The position numbers were made by a program, and so were the translations under genes. Of a DNA stretch of 64,000 nt, positions 17,828 to 26,456 are shown one piece after another. The first letter of the stretch is position 1. Each line of letters starts with the position of its first letter. The stretch is from Tenuifilum sp. 4138str (lineage in GTDB: Bacteria; Bacteroidota; Bacteroidia; Bacteroidales; Tenuifilaceae). The notes below the pieces were generated by a model. It saw only the letters and a program-made list of their open reading frames with translations. It was not told the origin of the DNA and did no database searches. The stretch spans positions 124,001 through 188,000 of the forward strand of contig NZ_JBGCUE010000003.1 in NCBI RefSeq assembly GCF_041102575.1, given 5' to 3'.

Positions 17828-18949
17828 ATGGGCGAAAGCGAGTTGCAATATCGCATAGCAATTGAGCTTATCCCAAAGGTAGGGAGTATAACCGCTAAGC
17901 GTTTAATTGCCTACTGTGGAAGTGCCGAGGCGGTTTTTCGTCAGTCCAAAAAAGCACTGCTCAAAATACCTGGCGTTGGCGAAACCATTGCAGCTGAAGT
18001 GGTCAATCAGAATGTGTTACACCTTGCCGAAAAAGAGATTGAGTTTATTGAGAGGTATAAAATTAAAGCCCTATACTTTACTGACCCTGAATATCCCGAA
18101 CGGCTGCGCCAGTGTGAGGACGGCCCAGTAATGCTTTACGTGAAAACTCATTCCAGCATAAACTTTAATTCTGATAAGATAATCAGCATAGTGGGAACCC
18201 GAAAGGCAACGGCCTATGGAAAGCAGGTTTGCGAAGCCATTGTAAATGGACTTGCCGCCAAGGGTCATAGCCCAATAATCGTTAGCGGATTAGCTTACGG
18301 GATTGATATCGTAGCACACAAAAGCGCATTGAAAAATAACCTGCAAACAGTTGCAGTGCTGGGACATGGACTGGATGCCATCTATCCTGTGGCTCACAGG
18401 ACAGTAGCCAAGGATATGCTAGAGCAGGGGGCGCTGATAACCGATTTTATTTCGGGAACGCCATTTGACCCCAATAACTTTCTGAGGCGAAATAGGATTA
18501 TTGCCGGCATATCCGATGCAACCATTGTGGTTGAAAGCGCCCTGGAGGGTGGTGCACTTGTAACAGCCGATATTGCAAACTCATACAACCGCGATGTATT
18601 TGCCGTGCCCGGCAATGTAACATCAACATACTCCACGGGTTGTAACATGTTAATAAAACAGAACAAAGCAGCACTGGTGGAGTCGGCCGACGATATTGAG
18701 TTCCTGCTGGGTTGGAGCTCAACCAGTAAAACCCAAACCGTTAAGCAGTACACAATAAACTTTGACCATTTTACCAACGAGGAGAAAAAAATTATTAACT
18801 TTCTGAAGGAAAAAGGGGAAGAAACCGTTGACCTGATTGCCCTTGGAACAGGACTTCCGGTTTCAACCGTTTTGTCCTCGCTTCTTAATTTGGAGTTTTC
18901 GGGAGTAGTAAGCAGCAAACCAGGCAAAGTATTCGCCGTAAAAAACTAA
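17828..18949 (+). CDS. dprA: DNA-processing protein DprA/Smf
   Basis: DprA protects incoming single-stranded DNA and loads RecA during natural transformation. The 373-residue protein has an N-terminal helix-hairpin-helix/SAM part (LIPKVGSITAKRLIAYCGS, IPGVGETIAAEVV). The Rossmann-like core contains IVGTRKATAYGKQ, IVSGLAYGIDIVAHKSAL, GHGLDAIYPVAHR and GALITDFISGTPFDPNNFLRRNRIIAG. A C-terminal winged-helix DML1-like segment starts near 310. All expected motifs are intact. It lies between a membrane protein and a YihY gene with gaps of three and four bases. Confidence 0.95.
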   Translation: MGESELQYRIAIELIPKVGSITAKRLIAYCGSAEAVFRQSKKALLKIPGVGETIAAEVVNQNVLHLAEKEIEFIERYKIKALYFTDPEYPERLRQCEDGPVMLYVKTHSSINFNSDKIISIVGTRKATAYGKQVCEAIVNGLAAKGHSPIIVSGLAYGIDIVAHKSALKNNLQTVAVLGHGLDAIYPVAHRTVAKDMLEQGALITDFISGTPFDPNNFLRRNRIIAGISDATIVVESALEGGALVTADIANSYNRDVFAVPGNVTSTYSTGCNMLIKQNKAALVESADDIEFLLGWSSTSKTQTVKQYTINFDHFTNEEKKIINFLKEKGEETVDLIALGTGLPVSTVLSSLLNLEFSGVVSSKPGKVFAVKN

Positions 18950-18953
18950 TGCA

Positions 18954-20303
18954 ATGAGCAAACAACGAAAACCAAACAGGTTTATAATGCTGTATAAAAA
19001 GGCTCAGCATTTCCTGCTTCACGGTATATGGAGCATGAACCTTGATGAGCTTCCGCCTAAACTGAAATGGCCTTTTAAGTATTTACGGGTGCTCTTGCTT
19101 GCGCTCAAGGGTTTCTTTGAGGATAAGGTAATTGTTAAGGCTTCGGCTTTAACTTACTACACACTAATGTCCATTGTTCCAATTTTTGCAATGGCATTTG
19201 GAATTGCAAAGGGGTTTGGGTTTGAACGATACCTTGAGCAGCAGCTAACTACCCAGTTTAAGGGACAGGAAGAGGTGATTAATAAGGTTATTGTGTTTGC
19301 AAACTCTCTACTAGCACGAACCGGGGGCGGCTTAATTGCTGGAATTGGTGTTGTACTCCTTTTTTGGTCAGTTATCAACGTGCTATCCAGCATTGAGCAT
19401 GCCTTTAACGATATCTGGCAGGTAGAAAAACCTCGCAGCTGGGTACGCAAATTTACCGATTACCTTTCCATTATGCTCATTTCGCCTGTTTTACTTATTG
19501 CTTCCGGGAGTATTCATATTTACCTTGCTACCACAGTGAAAAGTATTGCTGAAACGCATGAGCTTGTGAGTTACATCAGCCCATTCCTGATTGATATGCT
19601 CCAGTTTTTGCCATACCTGTTAATTTGGATACTTTTCAGTTTTATTTTTATTTCTATTCCTAACACAAAGGTTTCCTACAAATCCGGTATTATTGCAGGA
19701 GTTATAGCTGGTTCGGGTTTTGTAATTCTCCAGTGGTTGTATATCACCCTTCAAATTGGGGTTTCCCGATATAACGCAATTTACGGGAGTTTTGCAGCTC
19801 TACCCTTATTCCTTTTCTGGGTTCAAATTAGCTGGCAAATCGTGTTATTTGGTGCTGAAATATCTTTTGCATACCAAAATGTCGATATGTATGAATTTGA
19901 AAGGGAAACAACCCATATAAGCCATAAAAATCGGAAATTGTTAGCCTTGCTGGTGCTAAGTACCATTGTTAAACGATTTATGAATGGAGAGAAACCGGCT
20001 ACAAACCTTGAACTATCTGTAAATCTAAAAATACCCCAACGACTCATGCGCAACCTACTCGATTTGATGGTTAACTGTGAACTGCTAAACGAGGTGGTAA
20101 TTAACGAGAGTAAAGATATTGGCTATCAGCCGGCACGACATGTAGAACACCTAACAATTGCATTTGTTGAGGAAAAACTCGATAGCTATGGGTTTGAGAT
20201 TGAACCCGATATCCCAGAGTTGAAGCAGGTAAAACAGGTTTGCACAAGTTTTACCGAGCGTTACCGCGAATTGACCGCTAGCACTTTGATAGGTAGCATT
20301 TAG
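18954..20303 (+). CDS. YihY/BrkB-family membrane protein
   Basis: The 449-residue protein carries the family signature IVKASALTYYTLMSIVPIFAMAFGIAKGFG near residues 62-92, followed by further membrane helices up to about 310. The C-terminal 130 residues are soluble and resemble a winged-helix extension (NLELSVNLKIPQRLMRNLL), as in many Bacteroidota members. The family was once called RNase BN, which was an error; the true role is unknown, with lipid-related transport suggested. It is the last gene of the dprA group and ends two bases before the convergent nitroreductase. Confidence 0.88.
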   Translation: MSKQRKPNRFIMLYKKAQHFLLHGIWSMNLDELPPKLKWPFKYLRVLLLALKGFFEDKVIVKASALTYYTLMSIVPIFAMAFGIAKGFGFERYLEQQLTTQFKGQEEVINKVIVFANSLLARTGGGLIAGIGVVLLFWSVINVLSSIEHAFNDIWQVEKPRSWVRKFTDYLSIMLISPVLLIASGSIHIYLATTVKSIAETHELVSYISPFLIDMLQFLPYLLIWILFSFIFISIPNTKVSYKSGIIAGVIAGSGFVILQWLYITLQIGVSRYNAIYGSFAALPLFLFWVQISWQIVLFGAEISFAYQNVDMYEFERETTHISHKNRKLLALLVLSTIVKRFMNGEKPATNLELSVNLKIPQRLMRNLLDLMVNCELLNEVVINESKDIGYQPARHVEHLTIAFVEEKLDSYGFEIEPDIPELKQVKQVCTSFTERYRELTASTLIGSI

Positions 20304-20304
20304 T

Positions 20305-20829
20305 CTACCAGTGTTGCCAGTGGATGTTTTCTACTTTAAACTTTTCCTTGGGTTGATGCTCCCCTTTAGGAAAACCAATTGGTATCACGTTGAGTGGTAA
20401 AACGTTATCGGGGAGTCCTAAAACCTCCTTTACAATTGTAACCCTATCGGGGCGGGGGTAAACGCCTGTCCATACAGCCCCCAAACCCATTGCCTCAGCG
20501 GCAAGCAGTATATTTTGCGTAGCAGCAGAGCAGTCCTGAACCCAGTATCCTTCAGGGCTATCGCCTGCTTTGGAAAGGTCGCCGCAAACAGCTATTGCGG
20601 CAGGTGCCTCAAAGAGCATTTTGGCGTATGGTAAACGCTTAGCAAGAGTATCCAGGGTGGGCCGGTTAGTAACTATAACAAATGCCCATGGCTGAAGGTT
20701 TCTTGCGGAGGGTGCAGCCATACCCGCACGGACAAGTTCTTCTAGTAGTTCATTGCTTACTTCCTGGCCAGTGAAGCTGCGCACGCTTTTGCGGTTAAAG
20801 ATTGTTTTTAGGCAATTGGTCATATGCAT
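20305..20829 (-). CDS. Nitroreductase-family flavoprotein
   Basis: The 174-residue length is that of the short FMN-dependent nitroreductases. It opens with the family start NRKSVRSFTGQEVSNELLEELVRAGMAAPSARNLQPWAFV, which covers the phosphate-binding Arg-Ser-x-Arg region and the PSARNLQPW motif. AAEAMGLGAVWTGVYPR is the second signature. Such enzymes reduce nitro groups, quinones or enones with NAD(P)H; the natural substrate is unknown. Met3 (20823) is an equally good start. Its 5' end overlaps the longest possible reading of the divergent SulP gene, which is one reason to place the SulP start further down. Confidence 0.9.
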   Translation of the reverse strand: MHMTNCLKTIFNRKSVRSFTGQEVSNELLEELVRAGMAAPSARNLQPWAFVIVTNRPTLDTLAKRLPYAKMLFEAPAAIAVCGDLSKAGDSPEGYWVQDCSAATQNILLAAEAMGLGAVWTGVYPRPDRVTIVKEVLGLPDNVLPLNVIPIGFPKGEHQPKEKFKVENIHWQHW

Positions 20830-20868
20830 GTTGTTATGTTGTCAAAAATATCAAAAAACATAAAAAGA

Positions 20869-20901
20869 TTGAATAACGAGTTACGGTTTAATCTACTTTT
20901 G
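20869..20901 (+). promoter_or_regulatory. Promoter of the SulP gene
   Basis: TACTTTTG (20894-20901) is a perfect TAnnTTTG followed by C. A TTG at 20869-20871 lies 22 bases upstream, slightly long against the usual 19-21. It places the transcript start near 20907, after the first in-frame ATG at 20824, so the protein must start at 20920 or 20935. Confidence 0.6.
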
Positions 20902-20919
20902 CAATCATTTAATAAAAAC

Positions 20920-22563
20920 ATGAAAGATAGGAAAATGGAAAGGGTTTTTAAGCCAAAACTATTCTCGGTAATAGGTAAGGACTATTTTAAAACACAGTTT
21001 ACAAAGGATCTTTTTTCCGGAATAATAGTTGGTATTGTGGCATTACCTTTAGCTATAGCTTTTGCTGTAGCATCGGGAGTTTCGCCCGATAAGGGACTTG
21101 TAACTGCTGTGGTTGCTGGCTTTATCATATCGTTTCTTGGAGGCAGCCGCGTTCAAATTGGTGGACCAACCGGTGCATTCATAGTTATTGTTTACGGCAT
21201 TATTGAACAGTACGGCGTAGATGGATTAATTATTGCTACAGTACTTGCCGGATTAATTCTAATTGGGTTTGGATTGCTCCGCCTGGGTACACTGCTAAAG
21301 TTCATACCATATCCATTAGTAGTTGGGTTTACCAGTGGTATTGCATTAGTCATTTTTTCTACGCAAATAAAGGATGCATTAGGGCTTAATATCGATAAAG
21401 TGCCTTCGGCTTTCATTGCTAAGTGGAGCGTATATTTTAGTTCGCTCGATACCATTAACCCGGCAGCAGTAATTATCACTTTGGCTACCATTCTAATCTC
21501 GGTTTACTTTAAACGGATAACCACTAAAATACCCGGTTCGTTTGTGGCTATTATTCTGGTAACTGTTGTTGTGGCAGTTTTAAAAATACCTGTTACTACC
21601 ATTGAGAGTTTTTTTGGCGAAATTCCTAGCAACTTCTCAGTTTCAGTTCCACATATTGATCAAATTGGCTTTTACATTGCTCCGGCGCTCACCATTGCGC
21701 TTTTAGGCGGTATTGAATCGTTACTTTCTGCGGTGGTTGCCGATGGTATGATTGGGGGAAATCATCGTTCCAACACTGAGCTCATTGCTCAGGGTATAGC
21801 CAATGTGGTTACACCGTTTTTTGGTGGAATACCTGCAACTGGGGCAATTGCACGAACTGCCACAAATGTAAAGAATGGAGGGCGAACACCCGTAGCCGGT
21901 ATGATTCATGCCCTCACCCTTCTTCTGATAATGCTTTTCTTTGGCAAATGGGCAAAGCTTATTCCCATGTCGTGCCTTGCAGGTATACTGATAGTTGTTT
22001 CCTATAACATGAGCGAATGGCGCAACTTTGTATCTATCTTAAAAGCGCCTTTCTTTGACCGTGCAATCCTGCTTACCACATTCCTGCTCACAGTTCTTGT
22101 TGATCTTACCGTTGCTATTGAGGTTGGCGTTGTAATGGCTTCGTTCCTGTTCATGAAGCGTATGTCCGATGCTGCCCAGAAGGTTGAATTTGAAGTTGAT
22201 TCCGATTTGGTAGAGCAATATCCCGATATTCCAAAAGAAATATCAATATATGAGATCAGTGGCCCATTCTTCTTTGCATCGGCAAAGGAGTATAGCGCTG
22301 TAATAAAACAGTTAGGGTTAAGATCTAAGGTGATGATTATCAGGATGCGTCATGTGCCCTTTATTGATTCAACTGGCTTAAACAACCTTAAGGATACCAT
22401 TAAAACTCTTCAAAACTTTAACGTTAAGGTGGTTCTTTCTGGTGTAAGGAAGGAGGTTTATGCCGATCTGGAGCGATGCGGAGTGGATAAGCTCATTGGG
22501 AAGGAGAATATTCTACCATCGTTCGATCTTGCTCTAGACCGGGCAAAAGGTTTGATTGGTTAA
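20920..22563 (+). CDS. SulP-family anion transporter with STAS domain
   Basis: From the start chosen here the protein has 547 residues. The transmembrane part carries DLFSGIIVGIVALPLAIAFAVASG and GGSRVQIGGPTGAF, typical SulP signatures, and about ten to twelve helices. The C-terminal 130 residues form a STAS domain (YEISGPFFFASAKEY, MRHVPFIDSTGLNNL) with the conserved DSTG. It moves sulfate, bicarbonate or another anion across the inner membrane; the substrate is not determined. An in-frame ATG at 20824 would add 32 residues, but the promoter at 20894-20901 rules it out. ATG 20935 (MERVFKPKLF) is the other option. Confidence 0.9.
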   Translation: MKDRKMERVFKPKLFSVIGKDYFKTQFTKDLFSGIIVGIVALPLAIAFAVASGVSPDKGLVTAVVAGFIISFLGGSRVQIGGPTGAFIVIVYGIIEQYGVDGLIIATVLAGLILIGFGLLRLGTLLKFIPYPLVVGFTSGIALVIFSTQIKDALGLNIDKVPSAFIAKWSVYFSSLDTINPAAVIITLATILISVYFKRITTKIPGSFVAIILVTVVVAVLKIPVTTIESFFGEIPSNFSVSVPHIDQIGFYIAPALTIALLGGIESLLSAVVADGMIGGNHRSNTELIAQGIANVVTPFFGGIPATGAIARTATNVKNGGRTPVAGMIHALTLLLIMLFFGKWAKLIPMSCLAGILIVVSYNMSEWRNFVSILKAPFFDRAILLTTFLLTVLVDLTVAIEVGVVMASFLFMKRMSDAAQKVEFEVDSDLVEQYPDIPKEISIYEISGPFFFASAKEYSAVIKQLGLRSKVMIIRMRHVPFIDSTGLNNLKDTIKTLQNFNVKVVLSGVRKEVYADLERCGVDKLIGKENILPSFDLALDRAKGLIG

Positions 22564-22596
22564 GGTGTGGATACCGCCCGTTTACTTTACTGTAAA

Positions 22597-23628
22597 CTAT
22601 TTTGGGGTGTGTTTGCCAGCCATTTGGCCGCAGGCCGCCCCAACCTCGTTTCCCCTTGATTGACGTATAGTCCAAAGCGCTCCATGCTGGTTTAACCAGC
22701 GAGTAAAGTTTTCCAGCTCCACAGGGGTTGGTTTCCTGAATTCGCTAGCAGCAGAGTGCTCGTTCCAGGGAATTATATTGATATGGTTATTCAGCCCTTT
22801 CAGCAGTTCACACACAGCTTTGGCGTGCTGCTCACTCAGGTTAATTCCTCCAAGAGCAACATACTCAAACGAGAGCCGTAAAGGCTTTGGTATAGGGTGT
22901 TTGAGTAGCATGTTAATCACTCGACCAATCGGATTTTTTATTTCCGATGGCATCAGCATTGCCCTTTCATCGGGAAAGGGCGAATGAAGGCTAATGGCCA
23001 GATTGCATGGCGGGTTCATCAAGAAACTCTCTAAACCCTCAAGGATACCTACGGTTGAGAGCGTAATATTTGACCTTCCAAAGGCAACCCCCCAAGCCGA
23101 TGTTAAAATCTCCAGCGCTTGGCTAACCTCAGCCCAGTTATCGAAAGGCTCACCCATGCCCATGATAACCAATCGGTTTACACTTTTGCTTTCGGGGATT
23201 GCTAACAGCTGTCCTACAATACTGCCGGCATCCAAATTACCTTTGAAACCTATACTCCCGGTCATACAGAACCTACATCCCATGCGACACCCAGCCTGAG
23301 TTGACACGCAAAGCGTTTTACGCTTGCCATTGTCCATGTAAATCGATTCGTAGTGCTGCCCTTGTGCATTGGTAAACAGGTATTTTACTGAACCATCGGT
23401 TCCAGGAAATCGCTCATAGCCGATGTGACCATGTACCTCACCAAATTCATCTTTTAGCGTTTTTAGTATATGCTTGGGAATATCATTTATATCAGCATAA
23501 TTCTGAATTCGCTTACGATAAATCCATCCAGTGAGTTTAATTCCATAGTGGGTAGGGAATCCCAATTCCGATAACCATGCTTCAACCTGCTTTAGGTCTT
23601 TACCAACTAACGTTTCCCCTTTCTGCAT
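22597..23628 (-). CDS. rlmN: Dual-specificity 23S rRNA/tRNA A2503/A37 C2-methyltransferase
   Basis: RlmN is a radical-SAM enzyme that methylates C2 of A2503 in 23S rRNA and A37 of some tRNAs. The 343-residue protein shows the radical-SAM cluster motif CRMGCRFC (CxxxCxxC) inside CVSTQAGCRMGCRFCMTG. It also has VIMGMGEPFDNW for SAM binding and the C-terminal catalytic segment RGNEVGAACGQMAG, whose Cys forms the covalent adduct. All residues separating it from Cfr-like resistance enzymes look RlmN-like, but Cfr assignment depends on finer phylogeny. It converges with the SulP gene. Confidence 0.94.
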   Translation of the reverse strand: MQKGETLVGKDLKQVEAWLSELGFPTHYGIKLTGWIYRKRIQNYADINDIPKHILKTLKDEFGEVHGHIGYERFPGTDGSVKYLFTNAQGQHYESIYMDNGKRKTLCVSTQAGCRMGCRFCMTGSIGFKGNLDAGSIVGQLLAIPESKSVNRLVIMGMGEPFDNWAEVSQALEILTSAWGVAFGRSNITLSTVGILEGLESFLMNPPCNLAISLHSPFPDERAMLMPSEIKNPIGRVINMLLKHPIPKPLRLSFEYVALGGINLSEQHAKAVCELLKGLNNHINIIPWNEHSAASEFRKPTPVELENFTRWLNQHGALWTIRQSRGNEVGAACGQMAGKHTPK

Positions 23629-23796
23629 TTCGGAATTAGTTTAAACTGCAAATTTAGCTTTTGTTATAATTTTTATTTGAATAAGTGTGGTTTCAGCTTC
23701 AAACGGTTGAAATATAGAATATAGGCAATTTATTATCAAACCATACTTGAAATCAAAATTACTTTGATTTTAAATTCTTTGTAACTTCGCGGAGCA

Positions 23797-23991
23797 ATGA
23801 GAAATCTTCTAAAAATAGTATTCCCTGTTGCGGCAATTTTTTTATTGCTGCTTGCTTACGGGTGCAATCGGAGGGTGGCGCCCAAAAGCGCTAAGGTTGA
23901 TAAAACCCGAAAACTAAAGTGCAGGTGTGGTAAAACCAAATTTCCCAAAAGCCATTTCCAGGTTACTATGACCAGTTTTGATAACAGGTGA
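23797..23991 (+). CDS. Small putative lipoprotein
   Basis: This 64-residue frame starts with a charged and hydrophobic leader and a good lipobox (LLLLAYGC), so Cys23 would be lipidated. The mature part is only about 42 residues, very basic, with CRCGKTKFPKSHF, which is reminiscent of a minimal metal-binding pair of Cys. Its position 48 bases before pgi and the clean lipobox support a real gene, but it has no recognised relatives here. Confidence 0.6.
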   Translation: MRNLLKIVFPVAAIFLLLLAYGCNRRVAPKSAKVDKTRKLKCRCGKTKFPKSHFQVTMTSFDNR

Positions 23992-24038
23992 TGCTAGTTA
24001 ATTTAACAATGATTGGAATACATAAACCATAGACAAAG

Positions 24039-25382
24039 ATGAGTAAACTACAGGTTAAACTTAACAACATTTACCAGTTTGTTGATGCTAGCGATGTGCT
24101 TTCGCTTAAGAACAAGGTAAACGATTGCCAAAAGCTTATTGAAGGGAAGACTGGAAAAGGGAGCGATTTTCTGGGCTGGGTAACCTTACCTGCCGAAATC
24201 ACTGACGATCAGCTGAAAAGCATTGAAAAGGTTGCCAATGAGCTCCGTTCCAAGAGCGAGTTTGTGGTAGTGGTAGGTATAGGTGGCTCTTACCTTGGAG
24301 CAAAGGCTGTGATTGAGGCCTTGGGAAATAGCTTCTCCATGCTCGACAACGGTGGCACTAAGGTGCTTTTTGCCGGCAACAGCATTTGTGAGGATTACCA
24401 TGCCGAGCTTTTAAAGTTACTCGATAAGCACACCTATTCAATAGTAGTTATTTCAAAATCAGGAACTACCACAGAGCCTGCCATAGCATTCCGCCTGTTA
24501 AAACAGCACCTTGAGGGGAAGGTGGGGAAAACCGAGGCAGCATCGCGTATAGTTGCAATAACCGATCAATCTAAGGGTGCTCTGCGCAAGTTAGCCGATA
24601 CCGAAGGCTATCGCACTTTTGTAATTCCCGATGATGTAGGCGGACGTTACTCAGTATTAACCCCTGTAGGGCTTTTGCCCATAGCCATTGCTGGTTTCGA
24701 TATCAGACAACTGGTTGAAGGCGCACGCCAGGCAATGACCGACACTTCGGTTGGCGTCCCTTTTGAGCAAAACCCTGCCTGCCAGTACGCAGCAGCCCGC
24801 AACGTACTTTACGCCAAGGGCAAAAAGGTTGAGATAATGGTGAACTATACACCCAAGCTACACTATATAACGGAGTGGTGGAAGCAGCTTTACGGCGAAA
24901 GCGAAGGCAAGGAGAATAAGGGTATTTTCCCCGCCGGCGTCGATTTTACCACTGACCTTCACTCCATGGGGCAGTATATCCAGGAGGGGGAGCGCTTTAT
25001 TTTTGAAACCGTAGTCTCGGTTGAAAAGCCATCGCACACACTCAACATTCCAAACGACCCCGAAAATCTTGACCAACTTAATTTCCTTACAGGCAAGCGT
25101 CTTTCGGAAGTTAATCATATGGCCGAATTGGGCACCATTGTTGCCCACAACGATGGGGGTGTACCATGCATCCAGATTAGCATTCCTGAGCTTAGTGCAT
25201 TCTGGATTGGTTACCTGCTTTACTTTTTTGAGCGCGCTTGCGCCATTAGCGGTTATTTACTGGATGTAAACCCATTCGACCAACCGGGAGTGGAGGCTTA
25301 CAAGAAGAATATGTTTGCCCTGTTAGGTAAACCCGGTTTTGAGGATGAGGGAAAAGCCTTACGGAAACGTTTAGGGATTTAG
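24039..25382 (+). CDS. pgi: Glucose-6-phosphate isomerase
   Basis: The enzyme interconverts glucose 6-phosphate and fructose 6-phosphate in glycolysis and gluconeogenesis. At 447 residues it is the short bacterial form. Signatures include [39 protein letters not shown] (phosphate binding) and [22 protein letters not shown] with the catalytic His/Glu region. [16 protein letters not shown] near the end holds the conserved Lys. It is followed by a strong bidirectional terminator. Confidence 0.95.
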   Translation: MSKLQVKLNNIYQFVDASDVLSLKNKVNDCQKLIEGKTGKGSDFLGWVTLPAEITDDQLKSIEKVANELRSKSEFVVVVGIGGSYLGAKAVIEALGNSFSMLDNGGTKVLFAGNSICEDYHAELLKLLDKHTYSIVVISKSGTTTEPAIAFRLLKQHLEGKVGKTEAASRIVAITDQSKGALRKLADTEGYRTFVIPDDVGGRYSVLTPVGLLPIAIAGFDIRQLVEGARQAMTDTSVGVPFEQNPACQYAAARNVLYAKGKKVEIMVNYTPKLHYITEWWKQLYGESEGKENKGIFPAGVDFTTDLHSMGQYIQEGERFIFETVVSVEKPSHTLNIPNDPENLDQLNFLTGKRLSEVNHMAELGTIVAHNDGGVPCIQISIPELSAFWIGYLLYFFERACAISGYLLDVNPFDQPGVEAYKKNMFALLGKPGFEDEGKALRKRLGI

Positions 25383-25402
25383 CTACCAAGTAATTTCTGC
25401 AA

Positions 25403-25443
25403 ATAAAAAAAAGAGGTGCCCTAAAAAGCACCTCTTCCTTTTA
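25403..25443. terminator. Bidirectional terminator between pgi and the broken porin-like gene
   Basis: AGAGGTGC (25412-25419) and GCACCTCT (25429-25436) pair around a nine-base loop. A long A run precedes and a T-rich stretch follows, so it can serve pgi on the forward strand and the convergent gene on the reverse strand. Confidence 0.75.
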
Positions 25444-25457
25444 TTGATTTGAAAAGA

Positions 25458-26021
25458 TTAGAAAGCAAAACCAATTGAGAATCCAATACGAATACGGAAA
25501 CCCTCAAATTTTTCCACATCAAAATTTTCACCCGTAGCACCTTCTTCGGTTTCGATACTTCCTTTGCTGTAATGGCCACCAAAGAAAAGATCCATTGTAA
25601 AACCAGAGTTAGTAATCCACTGACGACCAATGGCTAAACCACCACCGTAATTTGCATAGGTTCCTTATCGTTGGTTTCAGTATTTTCAAGTTTGAAATTC
25701 TGATACCTGAAGTAGGGAGCAAGGTAGAAACCATCAATGGCATTGCTTTTTGGATAAAAGCGTACCTCAGGGGTTAGGATAAGACCAGAGAATTTTGAAT
25801 CCTCAATTTTGTAGCTAAGGTAGCCAACACCCATTTGTCCGGAAAGATTATCGGAGAGCTTGCGTTCATAGAAAAGCGAACCAGTTCCTACAAGTAAACT
25901 TAAAGTGTTTACATTAACAACATTGGGCCCTCCGAAACGGCAGGTTTTTCCTGTGCAAACATGGGTAATGCTAGCATTACCAGGGTTGCAAATGTAATTA
26001 GTTTTTTGGCTTAATAGACAT
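25458..26021 (-). pseudogene. Frameshifted outer-membrane beta-barrel protein gene
   Basis: Three reverse-strand segments in different frames join into one small outer-membrane protein. A signal peptide (KKLITFATLVMLALPMFAQ, 25940-26003) is followed by NVVNVNTLSLLVGTGSLFYE through APYFRYQNFKLENTE (about 25650-25925), and then by YGGGLAIGRQWITNSGFTM to GFAF-stop (25458-25655). Each break can be mended by one base: an A run near the start, the GGGCCC stretch, and AAA near 25656. The intact product would be about 187 residues, a barrel of the OmpW/OmpA-barrel size. The first ATG lies in the end of a neighbouring inverted-repeat element. Real decay and assembly error at homopolymers are both possible. 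Confidence 0.75.
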
Positions 26022-26037
26022 TTTTCAGGCTGGCATA

Positions 26038-26181
26038 GTGTTTAACTCCAATAAATATCGAACTTTGGAGAATTTGAAAGCCTTGAATGGAAGATTTGCT
26101 TTTTTTGCTAAGTGTCAAGCTGAAAAAAAACTATTAAATGAGTTTTCGAAGGCATCTGCTCTTGGAATTGTCAATAAATAA
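26038..26181 (+). pseudogene. 48-codon open frame inside the inverted-repeat element
   Basis: From a GTG the frame reads a coding-like sequence with helical character (KYRTLENLKALNGRFAFFAK, then EKKLLNEFSKASALGIVNK). It looks like the C-terminal end of a longer protein, with a stop that overlaps the hairpin at 26178. It could be a relic of a gene carried by the element. I do not recognise it and it may be chance. Confidence 0.25.
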
Positions 26182-26205
26182 AGGCTGACGAGTGTCAGCC
26201 TTTAT
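26178..26205. terminator. Perfect 12-base hairpin in the inverted-repeat element
   Basis: ATAAAGGCTGAC (26178-26189) pairs perfectly with GTCAGCCTTTAT (26194-26205) around a four-base loop. Only three Ts follow the GC part, so it may be a terminator or a structural part of the element. A second palindrome (GTCAGGATATTCCTGAC) lies at 26220-26236. Confidence 0.4.
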
Positions 26206-26456
26206 GACCATTCCAGTCGGTCAGGATATTCCTGACAGGTTGCTCTCCAGCAGAGCCTGTTTCTGCTTACCTGACATACAAATCTATTAATACTATTTGC
26301 TTCTTTCGAAAAACATTAAAATAAAAAGCCTGAAAAATGTCCATTAGAACAAACTACCTAAAAAATAGCCTGAATTTTGTCCATTACGCCAGTTTTTTCA
26401 TTTTTTAAATTTGGATTAGTTTACACGACCATTTAAGCAAACATTATACCAAATTA

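Larger units (their letters stand above)
26012..26386. mobile_element. Small inverted-repeat element (IS remnant or MITE)
   Basis: The left end 26012-26031 reads TAATAGACATTTTTCAGGCT, and the right copy at 26327-26346 is its inverse with 19 of 20 bases matching. A second direct copy of the right end (26367-26386) matches with a few changes (AATTTT for AAAAAT). Doubled end repeats are known for IS21-like elements, but no transposase remains. The left end contains the only ATG able to start the broken barrel gene. The inside holds a 12-base perfect hairpin and a short open frame. Confidence 0.5.

Noticed and set aside
20824..20919. N-terminal extension of the SulP protein from ATG 20824
   Set aside because: A perfect -7 promoter element lies at 20894-20901, inside the extension, and the residues are not hydrophobic or family-like.
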